64,000 bases of DNA from Adiantum capillus-veneris (Eukaryota > Streptophyta > Polypodiopsida > Polypodiales > Pteridaceae): assembly GCA_014529385.2 (NCBI GenBank), contig CM043943.1:105002355-105066354 (forward strand), given 5' to 3'. Made by a program: the position numbers and the translations under genes. The notes beneath the pieces are model-generated. The model worked only from the letters and a program-made list of their open reading frames with translations. It searched no databases and had not been told where the DNA came from. Each line of letters begins with the position of its first letter. Within the stretch, counting starts at the first letter, position 1. Shown piece after piece: positions 47,419-57,022 of this stretch.

Positions 47419-48319
47419 TGTTAGCAGCAAGCTAACTTGGGTACCATTTTTCGGAGCTCTTATTGTAAAAACACTTATTATTTTGATAAATCGAGAATAC
47501 TGTAACTCCTATTTTATGGATAAACTTTATAATAGATGAGCCGGGGTTACAAGCTTCTAGATGGTATCAACCTATCACTACTCATCTTTAGTTGGAGCTC
47601 CCAGATTATTAATTTTGACCACCAAAAACCTTGGTTAAGGTATAAAAGCCAACTTTTGTAAGTTATTATTAAGTTTTAGATAATGAAATACATAGCGTGA
47701 GGTAACGATGCTCACTTCTCTCCTTCTCGTGCTTCCTACTCCCTCCTCGGTTATCACATTGCAGTCGCGTAAGAGCTCTACGCATTAATGTAAACACTTC
47801 ACGATGTTTTGTAGCTTTTGGTGTCGCCAATCTGCGGCCTAATTTCATCATAAGTAGGAATTTACACTTCAAAATAAAAAACTAAGCATAGGTGGGTATT
47901 GGGGTATCATTGCTAAGCATTTAGATGCATTCTGGGTCGAAAACGACTAGGTCAAAAATCCATTGTTGTTAATAATCGCGGTTTTGGCACTTGACCTAAA
48001 GTGAAATTTGAGACCATAAGCATGTGTGATTAGGTATTATATACATGTCCTAGAAGTTTCATTACGTTTGGATGTCATTTGATGATGTAACGGATGTGAT
48101 TTGTTTGTCAATGAGCGATTGGCTTTTGGTGATTTCAGTCACTTTAGTGTAGCTTGAGTTAGATGCAAGTTGTTTGTTGTTTTTTCGAGAGAATATTGAC
48201 AACCTCTTGTAGCCTATATGCACTAGTCGAATCAGCTTCATTCTATGGATTGACAATTTAATCATGGTTCTCGCTAAATCTGCAATAAGATAGGAGTGAG
48301 GGTAGATACCCGTCCCACA
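47419..48319 (+). repeat. Family B LTR, copy 2
   Basis: 901 bp, TGTTAGCAGCAAGC to GTCCCACA, with TATAAAAG at 47641. Nearly identical to 38500-39400. Because the copies arose by tandem duplication, their similarity dates the duplication, not the insertion. Confidence 0.75.
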
Positions 48320-48321
48320 TT

Positions 48322-48339
48322 TGGCGCCGCTGTCGGGGA
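48322..48339 (+). other. Primer binding site (tRNA-Asp type), family B copy 2
   Basis: TGGCGCCGCTGTCGGGGA, same as in copy 1, 2 bp after the LTR end. Confidence 0.8.
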
Positions 48340-49433
48340 TTGAAGAGACCTAAACTAGGGAAAAACACGAGCGTCTTGTGAAGTTATCCTTTAACTTCCT
48401 CTAGGATCTCCTAGAGTAAAAACTTTCTTTTAGAAACCGCATAGCTTATGATTGTCGTCTTTTACTGTGTAGAGGTAGCTTGGAAGTAATCGTACTTGTC
48501 GAGTGCCTTTAGGATTGTAGGATTGTAGAACTAGATTAGGATTTTGAGAATGATTGATAGACGGGACAAGTCTTAAGATCAAGGCTCAGAAAACCATAAA
48601 AACAAGAAAACGAGTGTTTGTGGACACTTTCCACAACCCCATTGCATGAGAACCTAGGAGTAGGGTAAGTAGGATCCGAGGTGGATTTCAGAACATTTCT
48701 CTCTCTGAAAGAATCATTGTGAGTTGTTATTTGAAGTGACAAATTTCAGGTCTACGACTAGAAATAGCACGAAAAGACTCCAAACCACTCAATCCGACTG
48801 GAGAGTATGCTTAAAGTGAACCAATGGGTAAGTTCAAGAACACATTGAGGTAAAAAATTCAAGAGTTTGAAAAAACTCGGATTATTTACTTTTTCCTGAC
48901 ATTTTAGCCAAATTAAGTTTTGACTTGATTCATAGGCTTGAAATAACTCATGAAAAGATTGTCCATTGAAAAAGTGCAAAAAATTGTTCATTTTAAGCCT
49001 GAAGTAAATAATCACGATTATTTACTTTCAGCTCAAATTTGACCAAGGTTGATACCAGTGACTCAGTGCATGTGTACAAAAACTTTTGTAAAGGCACATT
49101 GGATTTGGATCACCAAACTGACAAAAAACTGGGTAAAAACTAAATTTTGTACTGACTTTCTGAAACTTGAGTGTAAATTGGGAAAAATTTTTATTCAAAC
49201 TAAATGAAATTTGATTCATAGGCTTATATTGATGTGATAGACATGTGTACATGATCACTTGACCAAAACGATGTAAAAATTTGCCAATTGTAAATAATCG
49301 CGATTATTTACATCTGCCCCATTTTTCAACTTTTTTGACTAAGTTAGCATACCACTAGTTTTAACATGTTGTAATAAGCCTACAAACCAAATCTGGTAAG
49401 ATTTGGATCATTGGATTGAAAATTGTGACCAAA
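48340..49433 (+). other. Leader of family B with palindromes, copy 2
   Basis: Half-site GATTATTTAC at 48880-48889, imperfect palindrome at 49004-49025 and perfect 22-bp palindrome at 49290-49311, with the same 136- and 286-bp spacings as copy 1. No coding region. Confidence 0.7.
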
Positions 49434-50093
49434 TTTGAAAAGTCATTGTGCGGACACAAAACTGATGACCATTTGACCAAAAATTGTCAAAACTTGATGA
49501 AACTTGGCTTGTGAGGTCCCTGCCCTTTTTTGAGAGGAGCGGAGTACCTTTGATAGGTCTCCAATCCTGAAAAGGAAAAACCAACGGACATTGCCTTAGC
49601 TACTACGTAGCCACGGGCATGAACCGTTAGTGAAGGATTGGTCCTATCTCGCTATGGCAGAGCGTGACCACCATAACCCTATCTAAAAACTATCTATAAT
49701 CAATTATACCTAAAAGTATAAATCTTAGAGTGACCAACCTATACGCTTTTTTCCCCATGTTTCAGAAGCACAACCACCAAGGTTTGTCTCTTTTAAGATT
49801 TATGACATAAACCAGTGACATAGAATGATACCGTCGGGGTATCATTCTCCCACTTTCCACACCACACTCACCCTTCTTTTGTTATCTAATTACTACCATT
49901 CCTTTACTTTATTTATGATACTGGTTCGTTAAAACAGCCCTTCAAACAGTATTACAAAAAATAGTCAAACAAGAATTCGTCCAATTTTAAACCAACAACC
50001 CTTGGATTAGGTTCACTTAAGAATCTCTACTAGCGCTATTATGTCCGATCGGTATATACATTATTTATAAAAACCCTTGTCCTCATGAGCGTC
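49434..50093. other. Spacer between family B leader and family A LTR
   Basis: Starts as a continuation of the family B leader, then changes at about 49545 to unassigned sequence. At about 49826-49850 there is a hairpin (GAATGATACC, 5 bases, GGTATCATTC). No gene. The bases just before 50094 (GCGTC) may be the target-site duplication of family A; the partner copy lies outside the window. Confidence 0.45.
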
Positions 50094-51027
50094 TGTTGAG
50101 CCAGCAGAGGATCACACCCACATTTTTGCTCACACCCATCATTTTGTAACCATTGATTGTAATAAATGTCTTTCCGACATTAATTTTGATTTGAGCCATT
50201 CATTAAGTAACGGGACTCAATTGAGTTTCCAGCTTGTAATCCCGAAGTAATTTCACCTGCTAATGTAAATAATTAGAGATGTTCTCACCTCCAAGGCTGA
50301 GGTATATAAGCCAAAGTTTTGTAACCTAAGGGAGATTCAAATTAATCAAAGGTGAGTTTTTGAGCGCCGTGACTGTGTCTGAGAGAGAGAGAGAGAGAGA
50401 GTCTTATCTCCTTGCTACGCGAGCTACGGGGCCGCCATTGGAGAAGCGACACCACCATTGTGTTAGCAACGGTGAGAGCTACGCACAGATACCAAGAGTG
50501 CGCGCTATCGGCTTCTACGTGTGGTAAGTTCCTACGAGCTTCGGTGTGAGTTTTCTTCCAACTCGTGTGTCGGAATAGAGTGTGCAGCATATCTATAGAA
50601 CCACAACGAGTAGAGCTACACATTCGTACCATCGGGGTCAAGTTTCGGTCACCTGTATTTTTCGGCCTGTCTTCATACGCGTTTACCGCACGGAGTGGTT
50701 ATAGGTTGATTTTGCAGTTCAAGTCTTTAGGGTGTTGTTCTTACCTAGTGCATAGACTTCCCCTTGAGTTTGAGATCGATTCAATGATTCTAGATCCTGT
50801 TTCGTATAGCATTCGTTCGTAGTACGGATTTCAGTCACTTGCGTGTTTTAGAACTTAGATTTGATTTCCTTAGTAGTGATTGTCATTAGAAGGTCGAGTA
50901 GGTGATTTGACACCCACCTAGTTGTTTCCATGCGCCTGCGGGTCAAGCTCCGTCCTCATCTGACAAATTCTGTTGTTGGTTGAGTTCTCGCTATTTAGCT
51001 TTCGCTAGCGGCGTAACCGCCTTAACA
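50094..51027 (+). repeat. Family A 5' LTR
   Basis: 934 bp from TGTTGAGCCAGCAG to CCGCCTTAACA. Core promoter GAGGTATATAAGCCAAAG at about 50299, followed by TTTTGTAAC as in families B and C. A short (GA)n tract is at about 50381-50401. The start is inferred from its TG and its likeness to TGTTAGCAG of family B. Confidence 0.7.
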
Positions 51028-51029
51028 TT

Positions 51030-51047
51030 TGGCGCCGCTGCCGGGGA
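51030..51047 (+). other. Primer binding site (tRNA-Asp type), family A
   Basis: TGGCGCCGCTGCCGGGGA, complementary to the 3' end of tRNA-Asp including CCA. It lies 2 bp after the LTR. One base differs from the family B site. Confidence 0.85.
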
Positions 51048-52453
51048 CGAGAGCCCTAAGTAGGTGACCTTAGACTAATCCTACGAGGTGAGTCGTATAA
51101 ACTACTTTGTATACTTTAGTTAGAAAAGATCTAGGAGTGGTGGACTCCGAAGGTCTCGAGAGATACTAGGAAGCGGGGTATTCCTGGGTCTTCCGTGTTG
51201 ACAGTATTTTTAGTTTAGCTTAGATTAGATTGTTTTTGATGGTGTTTAAGTGGTTGTTGACATAAAAAGCAATTGCTACTCCTTGTGTGGTAGTAAATCT
51301 CTTTATATTTTCAATTGCAAAAAATCCATTTTATGATTAGAAGTAGCTTAGGTAGGGCCTGATTTGATCCTGATCTAGAGCTATCAATTGGTGTTCTATT
51401 TGCTTGATGTGTTTGATTGCATGTTAGATCACTGAAAAAGTTGCTTTGGTAGTGAAATATGCAATAAACAAAGTTCAGAAAAATTTTCTGTGTAACTGAT
51501 TGTTGCTGAGCACTTAAAAGAGCTATTGGAAGAGTTCTGTGCTGAAAAACTGGAAATCTGCAACTTTAGACATTATACGCGTATGATGTCTTAGGACCTA
51601 AACAGAGACTAAAATTGAAAATTTGACATTGCCAGAGTGTTTAGAAGGGGGGTTTTACCCTAAGATCAACTTAAAACAAGAACATTAACACTCAAAGAAA
51701 CCCAAAAAGACAAGTCGGAGTCCAAGAAACGCAAAGAATAGGAAATTTTGGATTCAAATCTTGTTTTTACATTCAAACCTGACAAAAACACTTGAAACTC
51801 AATTATAAACATTGGAGAAGGCTTAAAACCAAAAATAGTCAAAATCTGGGACAAAAGACATCATACGCGTATAATGTCTTTTGGCACATCCACTGCTTAT
51901 TTTTGAAATCTGACCTGACAAGATTGTTACAAACACTGTGGGAAGCATAAATATCAAGTTTGGACCCAAATTGATGAAAAAGACATCATACGCGTATGAT
52001 GTCTTTGACCTAATTTTGGACATATTTTGATACTTTGCTAACACAGATCCATTGTAATAGCTGTCTAGAGGTTATATTTCAAGTTTCATCCCATTTGGAT
52101 CACAATTGACCCAAAAAACAAGTCAAAAGCGGAAAATTGCCAAGAAAAGCCTGAACTAGCCATAACTTGCTCAAACAGAGTTCAAACTGAATTTTGTGAG
52201 TGAACAGAGCATAAAGGGGCCACTGAGAGTGAGCATAACCAAAATAGTCAAAATCTGTGAAAAAAGACATCATACGCGTATAATGTCTTTTTCAGCATAA
52301 CAGTAACAAAATTCTCACTTGATGAAACAGAAGTTGTCCAACTGACAAGATTAAACAATTGACCAAGTATCAGTCAGTTTGGATCAATTCTGACCACAAA
52401 AACTTAGGGAAAACAAATTGCCGAGACGGAAAAGTTAAAGTCCTTTAGGGGAA
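51048..52453 (+). other. Leader of family A with four 24-bp palindromes
   Basis: Non-coding 1.4 kb. AGACATCATACG plus its reverse complement occurs perfectly at 51981-52004 and with one changed base at 51568-51591, 51856-51879 and 52265-52288. Start-to-start spacings are 288, 125 and 284 bp. No long open frame is present. In RNA form each site could fold as a hairpin or pair between two genomes. Confidence 0.75.
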
Positions 52454-52705
52454 TTGATGAATTTGAGATCGGGCAGGAATCTCCGGAATAATCAACCAAA
52501 ACAAGGGGAACCAGCAAGTGTCATATCAACCGAGGGAAGTGTAAACCAAAGTTGGGTGCAACCATTAGAGCCGATCTTTGAAGGAAGTGTCTCTGATACT
52601 TCTTCGGAGAGATCTTACGAGATTTTCACCGAAAACTTGGAACACTTGAACCTGAACAACAGAGAAAATATGGCAGCAGGATCATCAAACCCTCCGCCAC
52701 AATGA
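52454..52705 (+). CDS. Gag N-terminal segment, family A
   Basis: 83 residues starting MMNLRSGRNLRNN, like the RSG starts of plant gypsy Gag proteins, then acidic and Ser-rich. It ends in PPPQ and a TGA whose bases overlap the next ATG (ATGA at 52702-52705). Either a frameshift split gag here or the second frame is translated by stop-restart; the overlap would suit that. Confidence 0.55.
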   Translation: MMNLRSGRNLRNNQPKQGEPASVISTEGSVNQSWVQPLEPIFEGSVSDTSSERSYEIFTENLEHLNLNNRENMAAGSSNPPPQ

Positions 52706-53823
52706 AGCTATTGTTCATAAAATACCAGTACGACAATGAGCAAGGTGCCAAGATCTACAAAGATGGAATGGACCGCTATTGTGTAAAGATAGAAGATAGA
52801 CCTAGTGAGTTCAAGGACTTAGTGCCTGTGAGCTATAGCGGAGATAGATATCTAGATGACGAGGGTACCATGTACTTGGTAGTCCTAAACCCTAACATTG
52901 TGGACAAGTGGGGATTGATGGGCACCAAAGCCAAAATAGATGAAGAACTCGAGGAGAAAGCACCAATAATGAACTTCCCTAATGCGAGGTTAAGAAGAGA
53001 GAATGAAACTACAAGGATCAACACTGATAACATCTATGTGGGGCTGTACAAATATAATAATGGGGAGCAAGATCTCTATTATAGATGTGAAGAACCCTAC
53101 ACCGGAGAGTTGACAGACCAAAAAAGACTTTATGTCTTTACCTACACAGAGGGATCGGAAGTGAAAATTGCCGCTTACGATAAGTATGGCAGGCAATACT
53201 CAACAATGGGCAAGAAAGAATTAGAAGGATATACATACTTTGGGGGACCACTACATCAGTATTATGTTACTTCTAGCTCACATAGACCAGCACCAACAAA
53301 TGGAGTGCAAAACTCAATGACAACAGGAGGACAAAGAACTCAGGTTGCTGACTCTTTCAGTCAACCTTGGGACTCGAAGCTCGGACCAATGGGATCATTA
53401 CATTCCAGAGAGTCAATGGAGACGAATCGAGGTAGTGCAGTTCCAATCCCCACCTATACCACTCCAGGTCCAAGGTTTGAAGCGGAACCATCACATTTAC
53501 CTCCTAGTAGTAGATTCAGGGCAGGGGAACCGACAAGGGTAACCCATGAAGTCCATGATGCTAGAGAAAGCTTTAGCCGAGACACAGGAGCAATGAGATT
53601 GGTAGCAGATCATAGACGTATGAGACCATCTCAAGTAGCCAAGTGTATGCCAAAGAAGTATGGTGGTTCAGGAGATCCGTATGCACATGTGTCACTCTTT
53701 AAGCAAGTCTTAAGAGCTGAGCAGATAACAGATTTCCATACACAATACGAGGGATTTGGTCTTACTCTAGAAGGTACTGCATTGACATGGTTTCAACCAA
53801 TGAACATTAGGGGGATTCCATGA
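52702..53823 (+). CDS. Gag middle segment, family A
   Basis: 373 residues. The C-terminal third has the Ty3/gypsy Gag core: MPKKYGGSGDPYAHVSLFKQ, then GLTLEGTALTWFQP. The earlier part (YKYNNGEQDLYYRCEEPYTG and a Tyr-rich stretch) is unfamiliar. The frame ends because five Gs at 53810-53814 stand where four would keep it open into the next segment (whose first codons read GFHDIDHLL). This may be a real mutation or a homopolymer miscall. Confidence 0.7.
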   Translation: MKLLFIKYQYDNEQGAKIYKDGMDRYCVKIEDRPSEFKDLVPVSYSGDRYLDDEGTMYLVVLNPNIVDKWGLMGTKAKIDEELEEKAPIMNFPNARLRRENETTRINTDNIYVGLYKYNNGEQDLYYRCEEPYTGELTDQKRLYVFTYTEGSEVKIAAYDKYGRQYSTMGKKELEGYTYFGGPLHQYYVTSSSHRPAPTNGVQNSMTTGGQRTQVADSFSQPWDSKLGPMGSLHSRESMETNRGSAVPIPTYTTPGPRFEAEPSHLPPSSRFRAGEPTRVTHEVHDARESFSRDTGAMRLVADHRRMRPSQVAKCMPKKYGGSGDPYAHVSLFKQVLRAEQITDFHTQYEGFGLTLEGTALTWFQPMNIRGIP

Positions 53824-53833
53824 CATTGACCAT

Positions 53834-56800
53834 TTGCTAAGAGAGTTTGCTGAGGAATTCTCAAAACGAGGGATTAAGCACAATACGGTCTCACAAATAT
53901 ATGCTTTTAAACAGAGAGAACACGAAAAAGTGAAGGAAGCTTCACTTCGCTTCAAACAATACATTGAGAGATGTCCAGTACGTGAACGACCACAAGATGA
54001 CAGACTATCTGTTCTCTTTATTGAGGGACTGAGGAACGACACTCTCAAGAAGGACTTGCACTTGAAAGCTTGTACAAGTTTCGAGCAAGTAACGAGAGAG
54101 GCATTGTACTTAGTGGATAACTGTACGGTTTATGGAGAGGTGTCAGCGGATACAGATTTTGCATCCAGTAGCTCCTCCTCCGTAGCGAGCGAGACTACCA
54201 CTAAAAAGAATGTTCAAACAACAACCATGCCAAATGTAGAGCAAATGATAGAAGATGCTCTAAAAAGGATGGCACCATACCAAAAACCATTGCCAAAAAC
54301 ACTGAAATGGTGTGCTATTGAACAAAAATGGACAAATCATCCAACAGAGGAGTGTTATTACAACAAAGGGTATGTAAGGGAGCGCCAGTATGCACCTCCT
54401 GCTCAATTAGCACCACCTCAGATACATCCAGTACCTCGATACCCAACGGGAAATGTACCAGGACCTATGGGGATAGAAAGACCGCAACCGGTATTGGGAC
54501 AACAACCACCTTTACCAGGAGCAAGACCAGTGGGCATTAGATATGCACCAACCTTAGAGAATCAGGAAGAACAAGCCTTAGTGCCTGTTCAAGCCTATTA
54601 TGAAGAATCGGGTGCACACATGTCTCCGACAGTGTATTACCCACCAGAAGAACCAAAACAACCAGAACCATGGGGCATGATGGGGAATGTTGGAATACCA
54701 ACAATTACAAGTGCTTCTGATGAAGAGAGATACAATTTGGACGCAAGAACATTGATGTTCATAGCTCATGGAGGGTTAACAGGACAAAGACCATCCTATC
54801 CACAAAGGACGAATCAAATGGGACCAAGACCAGCACTAGGACCCTGTTACAAGTGTGGAGGTGACCATCTGATGAATGTTTGCCCACATACGGAAATCAT
54901 TAGAATTAACGCTTATTGCACTGAGTGTGGGGTTACTCACTTCATTGAGGATTGTTCAAAGAATCCAAACAAAGTGCAAAAGACGACATTGAATATGCTA
55001 GAAACTATTCCTACCAGCAGTGGGTCTGAAAATGAAACTCTGATACCAACGCAAGTTGTTACTAGAGCTCAAGCTAAGAAAACCACTAGAGAACCTGAGA
55101 ATGGAAAGTTAGCGACTGAAGTAGTTAGTCAAGGACCGCGGAGTCAGAAAAACACATGGAAAGCTAGAAAAGCACGCATGAAGTTGAGAAAAGAACGTGA
55201 AGACGCTATTCTAGCTGAGGAACTAAAGCAAACTAAAGCTAGATTAGAAAAACTTGAGAGTCAAAACGGGAAACGAGAGATGAGCCCGGAAAGAACGAAA
55301 CAAAAGAGTATCAAAGAAACAACGAGCTTAAGCTCAGGGGGATCAGTGCTAGTCGACAAGGTACACGAACCATTGGACGCACTGATGAGAGCTTACGAAG
55401 CTAGGTTAAAGAACAACCAAACACAAGAACAGAGGTGGATGACATACCCAAACGCGGAATTGGAAAAGCAGAGACTTGAAATGTGCCAGAGAATGATCGA
55501 GACTGCACAAGCCTTATTAGAACCACCAAAAGAAACAATGAATTGTGGAAAGGAAAACCCAATTCAGCAAGAGACTATCGTTTCACGGGTAGCTGAAAAG
55601 ACTCCCAGTGCACAAAAGCCTGAAAATACACAAAAGGATGACCGCATAGTATTGAACACAACCGATCAGGAGATAGAGAGTTTTCATCCAGTCATACAGA
55701 GGTCTTACGGAAGAGATGAGGATTACAATGAATTTTGGAAACAAGTGAGAGAGGCAAACTTTGCAAACGAGCTAAGTTGCCAAGCTAATCAGACAAATTG
55801 GGAAAAGGACATCAGGAATCCTCCCATAGTGGAATTTGAGGCAGGATCTCAAGTGGACTTGGATCTGCAATCTTACTGGGGAGATGGGGGCTCTGTTAGA
55901 ACAATGGAGAGCAAACCTCATTCACTGAAAACCTTACCTTCATACTTAGGAGAGTATGAAGCAAAATCCGAGATTAGAGCACTTCCCTCACGAAAAATCT
56001 CATCAGAAAAAGTCATGGACTCGCAAGGATTGATAGAGATTTTGTCAACACCAGTGACATGCACTATCACTCTAGCTGAGCTTTTGAGGCTAAGACCACA
56101 TATGTGGACCACTGTAGGAAAATGCTTGGAGAAATTCGGGATAAAAGATCCAACATCGAGATTGCAAGAGAGCATTGAGGAGCTGAGCAAGCCACAAAAG
56201 AACGCTAAGCCTGTACCCTTAAACAAGGTCGGAGAGTATTGCGAAGGTGAAGAGGGGAATACAACCTTACCAGTTGAATTCCAAGGAGTGAACACAATGG
56301 CAATACTAGACAGCGGAGCTGGGGTAGCCATTGCTACAAAAGAAATCTGGAAAAAATGGGGGAAACCAGCAATAAGGAAGACTAGGTTGAAACTCCAATT
56401 AGCAGATGGACACATGGAGAAACCTATGGGGTTATTAGAGAAAGTTGTAGTGACTTCTTGCGGCATTGAATACGAACATACTTTCGCTATTGTCGATTTT
56501 GGCAAGGAGAATAACTATGATATCATACTGGGAAGACCATTCATGAGACAGTTGAAAATGGTCCAGGATTGGGGCTACGATCACATATACCTGAGAAATA
56601 TGGAAACCACTACACGTGTGAACCTGAAAGACCATAGCTACAAAGATGTGAACCGAACACCGGTAGAGGAGTTTGATTCAGCTACTTTGGCGGGATCCGA
56701 ATTTCCAGCTTGGTTAGGTAAACCCAAGGAGTTATGGATGTGTGGAGCTTCGAAATGTGGAAGTCTGAAACGAGAAGAATGTGTTTTAGAAAGGGCTATC

Positions 56801-57016
56801 GAAGACGAAACTTATATAGGAGAACCCTTTCCAGAGGACACGTTTGAACCATTAGAATGGACACACATTCTAGCAACCCTAGATGTTTGTGCAATTCCGG
56901 ATGGTCCCACAACGAAATTTTGCGACAAGGACGGGTACGACGTGGTTCCGTATTTCATGTTGAGAACTGTACTCGAAAAGAAACTGAAAAAAACGATACA
57001 CTGGAAAAGAAGATGA
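53834..57016 (+). CDS. Gag C-terminus, nucleocapsid and protease 1, family A
   Basis: 1,060 residues. The start shows the end of the Gag core (EEFSKRGIKHNTVSQIYAFK). Two zinc knuckles of the unusual spacing CX2CX3HX4C are at residues 338-350 (CYKCGGDHLMNVC) and 362-374 (CTECGVTHFIEDC); the standard spacing is CX2CX4HX4C. A long charged, helical linker follows. Protease: DSGAGVA with Asp at residue 826, and ILGRPF at 898-903, a complete retropepsin pattern. The frame ends at TGA (57014-57016), but the same frame continues open into the RT segment, so the stop may be a point mutation or, less likely, a read-through site. Confidence 0.8.
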   Translation: MLREFAEEFSKRGIKHNTVSQIYAFKQREHEKVKEASLRFKQYIERCPVRERPQDDRLSVLFIEGLRNDTLKKDLHLKACTSFEQVTREALYLVDNCTVYGEVSADTDFASSSSSSVASETTTKKNVQTTTMPNVEQMIEDALKRMAPYQKPLPKTLKWCAIEQKWTNHPTEECYYNKGYVRERQYAPPAQLAPPQIHPVPRYPTGNVPGPMGIERPQPVLGQQPPLPGARPVGIRYAPTLENQEEQALVPVQAYYEESGAHMSPTVYYPPEEPKQPEPWGMMGNVGIPTITSASDEERYNLDARTLMFIAHGGLTGQRPSYPQRTNQMGPRPALGPCYKCGGDHLMNVCPHTEIIRINAYCTECGVTHFIEDCSKNPNKVQKTTLNMLETIPTSSGSENETLIPTQVVTRAQAKKTTREPENGKLATEVVSQGPRSQKNTWKARKARMKLRKEREDAILAEELKQTKARLEKLESQNGKREMSPERTKQKSIKETTSLSSGGSVLVDKVHEPLDALMRAYEARLKNNQTQEQRWMTYPNAELEKQRLEMCQRMIETAQALLEPPKETMNCGKENPIQQETIVSRVAEKTPSAQKPENTQKDDRIVLNTTDQEIESFHPVIQRSYGRDEDYNEFWKQVREANFANELSCQANQTNWEKDIRNPPIVEFEAGSQVDLDLQSYWGDGGSVRTMESKPHSLKTLPSYLGEYEAKSEIRALPSRKISSEKVMDSQGLIEILSTPVTCTITLAELLRLRPHMWTTVGKCLEKFGIKDPTSRLQESIEELSKPQKNAKPVPLNKVGEYCEGEEGNTTLPVEFQGVNTMAILDSGAGVAIATKEIWKKWGKPAIRKTRLKLQLADGHMEKPMGLLEKVVVTSCGIEYEHTFAIVDFGKENNYDIILGRPFMRQLKMVQDWGYDHIYLRNMETTTRVNLKDHSYKDVNRTPVEEFDSATLAGSEFPAWLGKPKELWMCGASKCGSLKREECVLERAIEDETYIGEPFPEDTFEPLEWTHILATLDVCAIPDGPTTKFCDKDGYDVVPYFMLRTVLEKKLKKTIHWKRR

Positions 57017-57022
57017 AGAGAG

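Larger units (their letters stand above)
40515..49433. mobile_element. 8.9-kb tandem unit, copy 2
   Basis: Head-to-tail copy of 31645-40514, about 8,919 bp, differing by sparse substitutions and mostly 1-bp indels. Internal map: 41082-41701 unrecognised frames, 41863-42482 coiled coil, 43060-43190 CT tract, 44368-44586 protease-2 remnant, about 45275-45640 RT remnant, 46687-46929 protease-1 remnant (all minus strand), then LTR and leader (plus). At its right edge the leader continues (CCAAATTTGAAAAG), which shows where the unit ended. Confidence 0.75.
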
